Source: Mauremys mutica (taxonomy: Eukaryota > Chordata > Testudines > Geoemydidae). From it: DNA of 64,000 nt. The notes below the pieces were generated by a model. That model was not told the origin of the DNA, searched no databases, and worked only from the letters and a program-made list of their open reading frames with translations. The position numbers and the translations under genes were made by a program. How positions within the stretch are numbered: the first letter of the stretch is position 1; every line of letters starts with the position of its first letter. Where the stretch lies: positions 70,600,618 through 70,664,617 of the forward strand of contig NC_059080.1 in NCBI RefSeq assembly GCF_020497125.1, written 5' to 3'. This document shows, one piece after another, positions 36,001 through 48,000 of the stretch.

Positions 36001-39000
36001 TTTGTTATCAAATGTGAGTTCAGCTTACTAGTTTCTTGGGTGTCCAGTTTGAAACTTCAAATGCAGATTTCAAATACTTCACATAGACTGCCCTTTGTTC
36101 GCTTGTAATATTTGTCCAGTATTTTTGAATACCAAATACACAGTAATGGGTCACGCAAACAATGGGAATGCGTAACAATACCAGAAAGAGCCAAAATTCA
36201 CCAAATTTTGTATCTAGTGGATCCTACTCAGCCAGCTTTATTTACAACAAGCTATACCTTTTTATATAATGGGTCTAATAGATCTGGAAGAGAGAACAGG
36301 TTCAACAGAATGGAGTCATTTCAAATTACAAAATTAGATTCTACCAAGTTCAGATGACTTTCTAGCTTTGCTATGCTGTCTATCCAGTGGCATGGCGTAG
36401 CAGAACCTAGTTAGGGTAGAACAGCTACAAAAGCCTGTGTAGTATGCCTTTCATGTCACATGGCACAATATGCCACCCATCCCCCTCACATTTCTGAATT
36501 AGCAATTTCTATTCTGTGGGGCTCTCTCCCATAAAGTATTAAAATATTTTTTAAGGCACCAATTTTATTCATCTGAAAATAGGTCATTTGTTTCAAATGC
36601 AAAAGAAAAAGAAAGAACATCAGACAGGTTGAGTTTTACTTGCTATCATCTTAAACTAGGCATTTGACATGATCTCTTAACAGAAGCTGATCAGGTCAGA
36701 TCATGAATGGATGCTTGCTTTTTAAATCTACTTAACTCCAGAATCGACACCAAAAGAAGTGAATGGCACCCAACTCTGGGGTCAGGGCAGGACAAGTTTT
36801 TAATTATTTACTGTTAACTGAAAATGCTGTAACCACTTAAATTCTGGCACAGTACCTGGGATTCTTGTAAATCATTGAGGCCAATCTGATTACAAAGCAT
36901 TGCAAGAGCATGTCTGGAGTCAGCAGGGGGAAATCAGTGGAAGAGAAAGTCATGTGGTGGTGATGAAGAATTAGAGGAAGGGGCTCACAGCATGCTGGGA
37001 CCCAGTCAAGAGTCAGAGGATTATTAAGGAGGCTGTAGAATGGAAAGGCTGGAAACAGTAAAAGGTCTATAGACGTCTCAGAACAGAACCTTGACCTGTG
37101 TGAGGTTGGCAAGAATTAGTGATCTTCCTCAAAATGTTTTGAAACTGAACAAATTGGAGCATAAGTTAAAACTGTCTTTAAACATTTTCATGGCTGTGCA
37201 TACTTCTCTCATCAGCCAGGTCTTGCTGACCTTCACAATACTGCCAAGGTTATTAGCATGTTTGCATAGATAAACTAGCTTAATTGATTCAGTATTCTGC
37301 ATTACCCATGTACTTATATCTTTCAATATCAGGCATGCATGTATTCTCTTTCTAAGTTCTTCTTTAACAATTTAAACATTGTATTAATAGCAAGAAGAGC
37401 TCCACTAACCACTAACATGAGTACATGTGTTGCAGGATATTAAAGAACTTCCTCTTCCCTGGAAAACAAGAGGTGGCACACCTCAGGTATGTGGAAGTGT
37501 GCCAGACCACTGCTGGGGGGAGCGTGGGGCAGAAAAGAGGGACAGTAGAGAAGAGATAAAGGAACTGAGTTGGTATAATTATGCTGAAGAGCCAGAAGAG
37601 TGTGTACATTTAGAGTAGTCCCCACCCTACTTTAATGTAGCTTTGTTCCAGTCTCTCACCACGTCAATTGCATCACCTTAGGGCATGTCTACACTTGCCA
37701 TTTAAAGCGCAAAATGTCCCTTTTTTGCGCAAAAACTGTGGGAGCGTCTACACTTGATAATGACTTTTTGTGGTGAAACTCAGAAGTTTCACCACAAAAA
37801 GAAAACCACCTTTACAAGAGGCATACGGTTCTTACCGCTGGTCTTTTTGCGGTGATGTGAAAGTGAAGAAACGTTCTTCCTGTGTAAACACCTTTGGGCC
37901 TCCGGAGGATACTCACAGTGCCAAAAGTGACCACTCTGGCCAGCACCTCCGCTGCTGTAACCCCAGGTAAACGGACGTTCGCTCCTCCCCATGTATATCC
38001 TGGGAAGTTTGAAACTCCCTTTCCTGTTGTGAGTGCTCACCTGACCAGGTGACTATGGCTGCTCCATGTAGCAAACCATCCCCCGCTTGGAGCTATGCCG
38101 AGCTACTGGACCTGATCACTGTTTGGGGAGAGAAGGCTGTGCAGTGCCAGCTGTGTTCCAGACGTTGGAATGTCAATACCTACGAGCAGCTTGCACGCAG
38201 CTTGCAGGAGAAGGGGCATAACAGGGACACACTGCAGTGCACAGCGAAAGTGAACGAGCTGAGGAACGCATACCACAAGGTGAGGGAGGCAAACTGTTGG
38301 TCTGGTGCTGCACCCCAAAGCTGCTGTTTTTACAGCGAGTTGGATGCAAGCCTAAATGGTGACCCCCACCTCCATTGCAAAGTGGCCAGTGGATACTTCT
38401 GCATATCTGGAGGCAGTGGAAAGTGGGCCTAGCCAGGAGGAGGAGGTCATAGATGAAGAGGAGGCAGCTGAGGAAGCTGTGGAGCCCGTTGCTGCATGCA
38501 CTCAGGACCCCTTCTCCGCTCTGGAGGTGTCTAGCCAGTGTGAGCAGCCACTGTCTGCTGAGGCAGAGACAAGAGAGCAGAGCTCTGGTAAGTTGCTTTG
38601 CTCTGACAATGCATAAAGCAGGTATTGGGGGCACAGAAAAGTACTAAGGTGGCTGTGTTTGTGTGCTGGATGCCCTCCCTTCATGCTAGCCCTTTTCAGA
38701 ATGGGTGTATGCAATAAACCCTCTAACCCTGCATTCCCTCACCATTGCTGGGTTCTTGTGCACCATGGGTGCTTGATTTTGGTCACCAAGACAGTGATTT
38801 CTTACCAGTGGTGTATTGCAGTGTACATAGTGATTCCTGTATGTATGTTTCACAGCAATGTGTTGCTTCTGTCTCCCCAGAGATGACTGTGAAGGACCCC
38901 TCACTGTAGCAGACCGTCTGCGACACAAAAGCGGCCAAGATGCACTAAGGCAGACATGTTTCGTGAGGTGATTCTGCACTCTGAAGCGGAGACACATGAT

Positions 39001-42000
39001 CAAAATTCATGGAGAGAAACCATGACAAAGTGGAAAGAGGGAGAGAACCGAGACCAAAAAGAGAATAATGCATTCCATAGGGAAGCCACGGAGAGGCTAT
39101 TCAGCGTTCTGGAGCATCAGACAGATATGTTGCATTCTCTCATTACACTGCCGAGTGACCTGATTCGTGCCCGACCCCCATTGCAGCAAGTGCAGAATTC
39201 TTTCCCATGCACTCCCCAAACTCCCACTGCACATTCTTATAGGCTCGCTGCAAATTTTTCCATTCCTCAACAATCCACACCCCCAGACAGCTTGTCAAAC
39301 AACAGCTGGAGTTATACACAGCTGTGAGGTACATGGCTCCCCCACCCTGTTCACCACCATCACTGAGGATGGATATATGTGCATATGGTGTTTTCTCTTT
39401 TTTTAAAATAAAAAGCACACATTTTTTCAAAAAGAAACAAGCTTCATTTGTGTGTTCACATTTCTTTACATGTCATCACAGCTACAAGTTAACTAGCACT
39501 TCATCTTCACTGAAATTACAGACAGAACCGCCATGTAGCACAGCACATGCTGTTAACACTTCCTTTCCCAAACACAGCAGCAAAGTTTAATGATTTTGAT
39601 TTTCAAACTTTTCCCTCAAGACATCTTGGATCCTAACTGCCACATGTTGTGCCCCTCTAATAGCCCTGGTATCTGGCTGCTGAAACTCAGCAGCCAGGCG
39701 TTCGGCCTCCACGCTCCATGTATGAATAAACCTTTCACCCTTCCCCTCACAAATGTTATGTCAAGTACAGCATGCCACAATAACCATGGGAATATTTTCC
39801 TCACTCATTTCCAGTCTACCGTACAAACATCTCCAGCGTGTTTTCAAATGGCCATATGCACATTCAACATACGATTTATGTACTCGGTGCCAAGATGGGC
39901 CGGGGCAACAGTAGGGATGTGCGTTCCATCTATCGCCCCACCACAGTTAGGGAAGCCCATTTCTGCAAAGCCATCCAAAATGTCATGCACATTACCAAGA
40001 GTCACAGTCTTGCGCAGTAGAATGCGATTAATGGTCTTGCACACTTGAATTACCACGGCACCAACGGTCAATCTCCCCACTCCAAACTGGTTTGCAACTG
40101 ACCGGTAGCTGTCTGTAGTCGCCAACTTCCACAATGCGATTGCCACACACTTCTCTACAGTGACTGCAGCTCTCAGTCTGGTGTCCTTGCGATAGCCATG
40201 CCGCCCCCCAGGGAAAGGGCCGCCCCACGCGCCTGCTTGGCGCGCTGGGGTCTAGAGCCGGCCCTGCTTGCGACGCAGGTCTGGGGAAAGCCACCCAATT
40301 CCATGAAGGTGGCTCTCTGCATCCAAAAGTTTTGAAGCTACAGGTCATCAACCCAGACATGCATAATGATACGATCCCACCACTCTGAGCGAGTTTCCCT
40401 AGCCCAAAAACGCTGTTCCACAGTGCTCAGCTCCTCAGCTAATGCCAAAAGCAATCGAATGTTACTTATTTCCATTTCAGGCAGCTCATCAGGCATCTCT
40501 GACTGCAGTTCTCTTTGGAAGTTTAAGAACAGCTGCACTGCCACGCGCGATGTGCAAGTGACAGCTATCAGAGCAGGATCCATTCCTGCTTGTAGATGTG
40601 GCAGGGAAAGCAGCCAGACAGCAAGGGGTGTTAAAAAATGCCACGAAAGAAGCAATGAAGTAATGAGGCTGCTGGGACATGAAGCAATGCATCATGGGGC
40701 ACTGAGCAGGGGACCCAGAATGCCATGCGTTCACCCCGCCCTCTTCCCACAAGACCTATTGTCAAAATGAAGAGAGCTGCACTGTGGGATAGCTGCCTTA
40801 GTGCGCTGCTCTCATTGGCGATGGAAGTGCTGCTAATGTAAACACTCCGATGCCTGAGGAATTGAGTACACAAACCAGCCCTTAGGGCATGGCTACATTT
40901 GCAGATGTACAGCGCTGTGAGTTAAACCAGCCCTCGGAGAGCGCAGCAGGAAAGCGTTGCAGTGTGTCCACAGTGTCAGCTGCAAGCGCACTGGCGTGGC
41001 CACATTTGAAGCACTTGCAGCAGCACTGGGAGCAGTGCATTATGGGCAACTATCCCACAGCGCACCTCTTCCCATTCTGTGGCTTGTGGGAAGGGGGCGG
41101 GAGGTGTGGGGCATTCTGGGTCCTGTCCCAACACCCTGTGATGCATTGCTTTGCATCCCAGCAATCCCTGTGCTTCTGTCCACATTTGGCACCATCTTTC
41201 AGCGTTTTTTGTACTGCGTGTTCTGTCTCCCTTTCGTTCTGCGGGAATGGATCCCGAAGTGCTGAGGAATATGCTGATGAGTCTCAACAGCATGTCATGT
41301 TTGGCAGTCGAGTTACTCCTTAAACTACAAACTGTCAGTAAGGAGTCCGACAATGATATCCACTAACATAACGCATATGACACGAGATTGCTTGTGGCAT
41401 TCACGGACATGCTCAGCACCGTGGAACACCGCTTTTGGGCTTGGGAAACAAGCACTGAATGGTGGGATCACATCATCATGCAAGTCTGGGATGATGAGCA
41501 GTGGCTGCAGAACTTTCGGCTGAGAAAAGCCACTTTCATAGGATTGTGTGATGAGGTCGCCCCCACCCTTCAGAGCAAGGACACGAGATTGAGAGCTGCC
41601 CTGCCAGTGGAGAAGCAGGTGGCTATTGCAATCTGGAAGCTGGCAACTCCAGACAGCTACCCATCGGTTGCTAAACCAGTTTGGAGCGGGAAAGTCGACC
41701 GTTGGAATTGTGTTGATGCAAGTTTGCAGGGCCATTAATTGCATCCTGCTCAGAAGAACTGTGACTCTGGGTAACATGCATGACATTGTGGCTGGCTTTG
41801 CACAAATGGGTTTCCCTAACAGTGGAGGGGCAACAGATGGGACGCATATTCCAATTCTGGCACCAGCCCACCTAGCCTCCAAGTACATTAATTGGAAGGG
41901 GTATTTCTCTATGGTTCTCCAGGTGCTTGTGGATCACTGTGTTTCATTGATATTAACGCAGGCTGCCCCGGAAAGGTGCATGACGCATGCATCTTTCAGA

Positions 42001-45000
42001 ACACTGGCCTGTTCAGGAAGCTGCAAGCAGGGACTTTTTTCCCAGGCCAGAAGATCACCATAGGGGAAGTCGAAATGCCCATTGTGATCCTTGGAGACCC
42101 CGCTTAACCTTTAATGCTGTGGCTCATGAAACCCTACACAGGGAGCCTTGACAGCAGCAAGGAGCGGTTCAACAACAGGCTGAGCCGGTGCAGAATGACT
42201 GTGTGCTTTTGGCCGTTTAAAGGGCTGCTGGCGTTCTCTGTATGGGAAGCTGGACCTGGTTGATGACAACATCCCTGCGGGCTATATCCACGTGCTGTAC
42301 CCTCCATAAAATTTGTGAAGGGAAGGATGAAAGATTCACTCAGGCATGGAATTCGGAGGTTCAACACCTGGAGGCTAAATTTGAACAGGCAGAGAGCAGG
42401 GCTATTAGAGGGGCCCAGCGTGGGGCTGCAAGGATTAGGGATGCCTTGAGGGAGCAATTTGAGGCTGAAAGCCACCAGTAATGTTTGGTGCCCTGCACAG
42501 GAGTGAAGTGCAGTGGTTCCAATGTTAGTAGGAATCTGTACTTGCTACACTGACTTGCAGTTCCTGTTGCTTTCCTGGGCTAAGGTATCTTTTATTTAAT
42601 GCAATAATAAAGAATGTTTTCAAAGCCAAAAAAGCCATTTATTTAGAAGAAAATTCATTTATTGAAAAGAAACACAACTGCTTGGGAAACAGAAAGGGCA
42701 AGAAGATGGGGTGAGGAACAGTTCAATCACAGATTTGTGTATGTCCTGTTCTCATGCTCAGCCTTCCTGTCTGGAGTGCTGTGCAATGAGTGCTGCACTT
42801 CAGGATGGCTAACATGTATGGTGATGGGATTGAGTGCAGTGACTAAGGGTCGTAGTTTGCTGGGCTGGGAGGTGAAGCTACAGGTGTTGGAGGCAGCTGG
42901 TGGCAATAAGAACCCTGCTGTTGGGGAAAGTGGGTTGGAGGTGACAGGGGGGACAAGGGAAAGAGTTTTGGGACAAGGGCTGCAGAGGGGGGCGGGTGCA
43001 GTAGTGCTCCGCCTGCATGGCTATAAGCGCCTGGATCGAGTCCACTTGGCGCTCCATGATGCTTATCAGCCGATCCATGCTTTGTTGCCAGCACTTCTCA
43101 TTCTGCTGGCGGAACCTTCCTTCACTCTCCCTCCACTCCTGCACTTTTAGATTCTCGTTAAGGGACTGGTGCATTACTTCATGCAGCATGTCTTCCTTGC
43201 TTCTACGTGGACTCTTCCTAATTCTTTGGAATTTTTCGGCCAGTGATAACACGGATGGCTGAGATCTCAAGGTTGCATCTGTAAAGACAAAATGCAACAC
43301 TTAACACAGGCAGCATTGTTCACACCAGACGGAGCAATGATTTGCCCATACTTAAAGACAAGCACAGTCTACACAATAGCAGAATTTTCCTGTCCCAAAG
43401 AGAGCGGACATAACTCACAGGACCTCCAAAATGGTGAGTAAGCACAGGGTCAAGGGCAACTGATTGTTTCACTGTCGTACAGTCCTCTGGGGTTCTGTGC
43501 CTTGGGGAGAGCGAAGAGCTGCAGGGAGCCCCTATACTGAACACTGTCCCCACATTTTCCACAGGAGTTCGCTGCTGATGGTGACCTGGGAAGCAAGGGA
43601 GGGTCTTCTACTGCAATTCAGCTTCCGCCCTAGCCCATATGCAGCTTGCCTGTGTGCAGCAATGGTCCCCCCGCCCCTTACGGCACAGTGGTGCGGACAT
43701 GTTAGCCTGACTGGGACAAGGAGTACAGTAGTGCTCCCAAGGCACCTGCACAAGTGCATTGCACAGCTTCTGGATGAGACCTTTGAAGAGATCACTGAGG
43801 CCAATTACCGCGATGTGAGAGAGCACATCAACACCCTATTCCGCATCTAGGCATGCATGCAGCCCTAACCCTCCTTGCCCCAAGAGCCTGCACCGAATAA
43901 CTTCCTTCCCAAAATAAAAGCCGCTTACCGGGCACGTACTCTGGTGTTTCTCCTTCCCCAAGCACCAGCCGCTGAGACTGGCTACCTTCCTCCTGGCTTC
44001 AGAACAGCTCCTGGCTGCATGCATCTAGGGATGCCGGGGTCTTCCTCCTCCTCAGCACCCTTGCTCCCACTTTCCTCCTCCTCCTCCTGCCTTGGTGAAC
44101 TGGGCTCTGAAGTGTCCATGGTGATCCTCGGAATGGTGCTGGGGTCGCCAACCAGTATTGCATCCAGCTCTTTGTAGAAATGGCAGGTCACGGGGGCAGC
44201 ACCGGAGCAGTGGTTTGCCTCACGGGCTTTGTGGTAGGCATTCCGCAGCTCCTTCACTTTAACTCTGCACTGCAGTGTATCCTGGTCATCATGGCCTCTT
44301 ACCATCATGTCCCTTGATATCAGCCCGAAGGTATCGTAATTCCTATGGCTGGAGCACAGCTGGGACTGGACAGCTTCCTCCCTCCAAACACTGAGGTCCA
44401 GCACCTCACCATTGCTCCATACTGAGGCTCGCCTGGCGCGTGGCGGCATGGTCACCTGGAAAGATTCACTGAGAGCACTCCACGCCTGGCTGAGCGAACA
44501 GGAAGGAGTTTTTCAAAATTCCCAGAGAATTTAAATGGCAGGTCTGATGGTTGGTCACCTGAGGGCAGGGTAGTAGAGTTCAAAGAGATGACCAGAGTGG
44601 CTAGAACAGGCATTGTGGGACACTTCTGGAGGCCGATCAGAGCACATTAACAGACCAGAGCATCCACACTGGCGCTGCGGTGCTCCAGCCAGAGCGCACC
44701 AAGCATTGTGCCTCTCGCGGAGGTGGATTACCAGGAGCGCTCCAACCGCTGAGTCAGAGCGCTCTATGTGCCTTGCCAGTGTAGACACATTGTGAGTTAG
44801 AGCGCATTAAAGCAGCCCCATGTGCTCTAACTCGCAAGTGTAGCCATGCCTTTGGACTCCCTCAGACAGAGTAAGGGCGTCTTACAGCATGTCTATATAC
44901 AGAATTGCTCTGGTTTATCTCAAGCTGTGATGTTATACCAATTTAATTAAACTGGTACAAAAAGCAGTGGACACACTTATTCTGGTGTGGCTTAAATCGA

Positions 45001-48000
45001 TTAGGGATCAATTTACACACTAAACTGAAATAACAGTGTCCACACAGGGATTTGTACTGATTTAACTAAACAAATTTAACTAAACTAGTGCAAGTTTGCA
45101 TTTAGACAAGTTAGCAAAAAGTTAGCAAAAAGGGGTCAATCTCCTTGTTATACATCACGTCTGAATTTGACCCACGATCTCTTCTCTCACAACAAACACC
45201 TTAGCCTGTCTAGATGACCAGAAAAGGTATTTAAAAAATCATGTTAGCTAACAGAATTTGAACCCCCTCTTAACACCTGGCATAGACACAATTTAACTCC
45301 TTTATAATTATGTTTGCTGCTCCCCACCCCTTTCAAGACTGTAAATTGGCTGGTTGGGAGAGGCAAGCGAATATCATTGGGAAGTTCACATTAAGCATCC
45401 AAAGTCACAGGTCTGGGTTAAGCTCCAAAGCAGGGATTTCTTTGTTTCCGTATCTGCTTAAGTTAATATATTTTTCTTTCTTGTTATAAACAGAGCTACG
45501 TTAGAGAAAGACCTTGCTGATGTTATCTCTGTGTTTGATTTCTTGCTGAATTATTCTACCGCCTAAGAGCTCTCCCACCTCACAAAGTACTTGAGGTCAG
45601 GGGCGGCTCTAGGTATTTTGCCGCCCCAAGCACGGCAGGCAGGCTGCCTTCGGTGGCTTGCCTGCGGGAGGTCCCCGGTCCAGCGAATTCAGCGGCACGC
45701 CTGCGGGAAGTCCGCCGAAGCCGCGGGACCAGCAGACCCTCTGCAGGCATGCCGCCGAAGGCAACCTGCCTGCTGCCCTCGCGGCGACCGGCAGAGCGCC
45801 CCCCCGTGGCTTGCCGCCCCAAGCACGCGCTTGGTGTGCTGGTGCCTGGAGCCGCTCCTGCTTGGGGTGAAACTGGTGTGCAGGAATCTTTTTCTACACC
45901 CTTATTTTGTTTATTTAGAGGATTTCACTTCAAGACTCAGCAAAGTCAAACAGCTTTTAGTATGTTGCTTTTCCTCATTCCCAACTTGACCTGTGAAAGG
46001 TGGGATGCTCTCCTTAGTTCCAGCACACACACAAGCAAACTGGGCATCAGAAAAGGATATGGAGGCAGCAGTCTCTTCAAGCAGTAGAACTGGAGAAAAG
46101 GATTATCTGCATGGATTAAGCGTGTTGAGCCAATTCTACTTAAAAGTACTATGAAACATTCCCCTTGCATGACACATTAACAGAGAATGCCTTTGTTTGA
46201 AGTGTACGTTTGGGATCAAGTCTGATCCTTAGCTGTATGTGCACAGATTCCACTGAACTCAAATAGGAGCCACATGTGTATCTGAGAGCAGAATTTAGCT
46301 CTCTGTGTTAAACTTCCATGCTTCCCTATATGATCACAAAAAGGGAATCCCTACTAGGGATGTGACAAATGCTTTAATTTTTTTAATAACTGGATACCAT
46401 TAATAGTTTGTTTTTAATATCTAGACTGCCACACCACAGGGCATCACTGGAATGCAGTGTGTTCTGCCCACACCCTTCCCTCCCTTTGTGTCAATTCCTC
46501 CATGCTACAAGGATCCCTAGCTACTTAATGTAATTTTAGGATAGTGCAAAGAGGCTATAGATTAGGACAGAATTTAGCTCTAGCTGTTGTTCCCTGATGG
46601 TGGGTGTGAATCTGATCTAGCCAGTGACTTCATGACCTTGTTGTAATTAGGAATAGTTTATGCTAATGTGATCCCTCCCGCAGATTCCTCCATGCTACAA
46701 GGATCCCTAGCTACTTAATGTAATTTTAGGATAGTGCAAAGAGGCTATAGATTAGGACAGAATTTAGCTCTAGCTGTTGTTCCCTGATGGTGGGTGTGAA
46801 TCTGATCTAGCCAGTGACTTCATGACCTTGTTGTAATTAGGAATAGTTTATGCTAATGTGATCCCTCCCGCAGATTCCTTCCAGCAATAAACAGCAATAG
46901 CAGAGCCCTGGAGGCAGCTCAATGGACCTGCATAGGATGTTCTCTGACTTCTTGGTGGATAGCTTGGCAAGTTCTGGTTTTCTATATCGATTCCATCAGG
47001 ACTCATAAACTGATAATTTCCCATTCTTTCCTCTTTGGATGTTGAATGTAAGTAATAAACAGTGAATCACTTGGGCAATATGGAAAATGCCTGCTGTTCC
47101 TCCACAATGGCAATAGGGGTGATGTCCGGTGTTCCCACACACCTGCTTGTGGGAGGGAAAAAAAGCAAGAATAGCTGAAGATTTTTCACTTGTGTTGACA
47201 GGGCAAGAGATGCTGTGCAGCAGAGAGTTAGCATGAAGAGCTGCATCTGGCCATGCCTGTTCCTGGAATGCCAGCCTGAACCAAGTAGTTTTGCTTACCC
47301 TAGCAAACAAACAGACTTCCCAAGTGTAAGGTCATCTATGGCTTCCCTCTGAACCCACTGGAAGAAGGTATTGGGAGTGGAAAACAAAAGCAACTTGTTG
47401 ATAGCTCCCGCAATTTGGATTACACCAAAATGGTGTAAGGGGTGTGGGTGTGAAAATTGAAGCTAAAAGTCACTTGTCAAAGACTGAAAGTTTGGCACAT
47501 ATTCTAAAATGTTTCTTTATAAATAGGGCTTCTGGGTTTGGGTGTAAAGTTTTTAGTTTATTTTATGCAAACTATGACCCATTTTCAGACTGATTCATTT
47601 TATCTATTTAAAAATCTAATTTCCAAAGCATTTCAGTCCAAATTTTCCTCCCAGTTAAAATTTTCAATTCAGAAAATGTACTCCTATTTAATACATGTCT
47701 ACTGAATTAGACAACTTCTCAACAAAATACTTGGAGACATTCTCCAACAGAGAAGTTGAAAATTCAAAATAGCTTACATTCTTTTTAGTGAGAGGAAAAA
47801 AACCACGAAAAATAGCTTAGAGGTTATTTTACCAATTAAAACCTAAGGCTAGACTGCAGAACCCTTGAGGTTATGCAGCACTTACTTAACACAAATAGTG
47901 TCATGTGCATAATGTTAATCACATGCAAAAATCTTTGCATAGTCAAGGCCATTGACTTCAGAGCGCCTACTCATGTGAATAAGTGCATACCCACATGATT

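Larger units (their letters stand above)
37681..40881. mobile_element. Harbinger DNA transposon A (two-gene, inactive)
   Basis: Begins GGGCATGTCTACACTTGCC and ends in CAGCCC. It is flanked by perfect TTA target duplications (37678-37680 and 40882-40884). It has the standard two-gene plan in convergent orientation: a Myb/SANT-like gene on plus (38055-39327) and a transposase on minus (39588-40655). Both are broken. A 73-bp insertion sits in the transposase (40194-40266). Confidence 0.85.
40885..44850. mobile_element. Harbinger DNA transposon B (two-gene, inactive)
   Basis: Left end GGGCATGGCTACATTTGC; right end, read inward, GGCATGGCTACACTTGCG. Left flank TTA (shared with element A), right flank TTT. 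Transposase is on plus (41250-42481) and the Myb/SANT-like gene on minus (42878-44449). The convergent two-gene plan is as in A, but mirror-placed. A and B differ clearly in sequence and represent different subfamilies. Confidence 0.85.

Noticed and set aside
39844..40146. Functional HARBI1 gene
   Set aside because: The frame is interrupted, part of the catalytic region is deleted, and the sequence lies between TTA duplications.
43982..44449. Host gene for a Myb/SANT protein
   Set aside because: It sits in a Harbinger element with defined ends next to a broken transposase in convergent order, the standard layout of the transposon. Domestication is kept only as a question.
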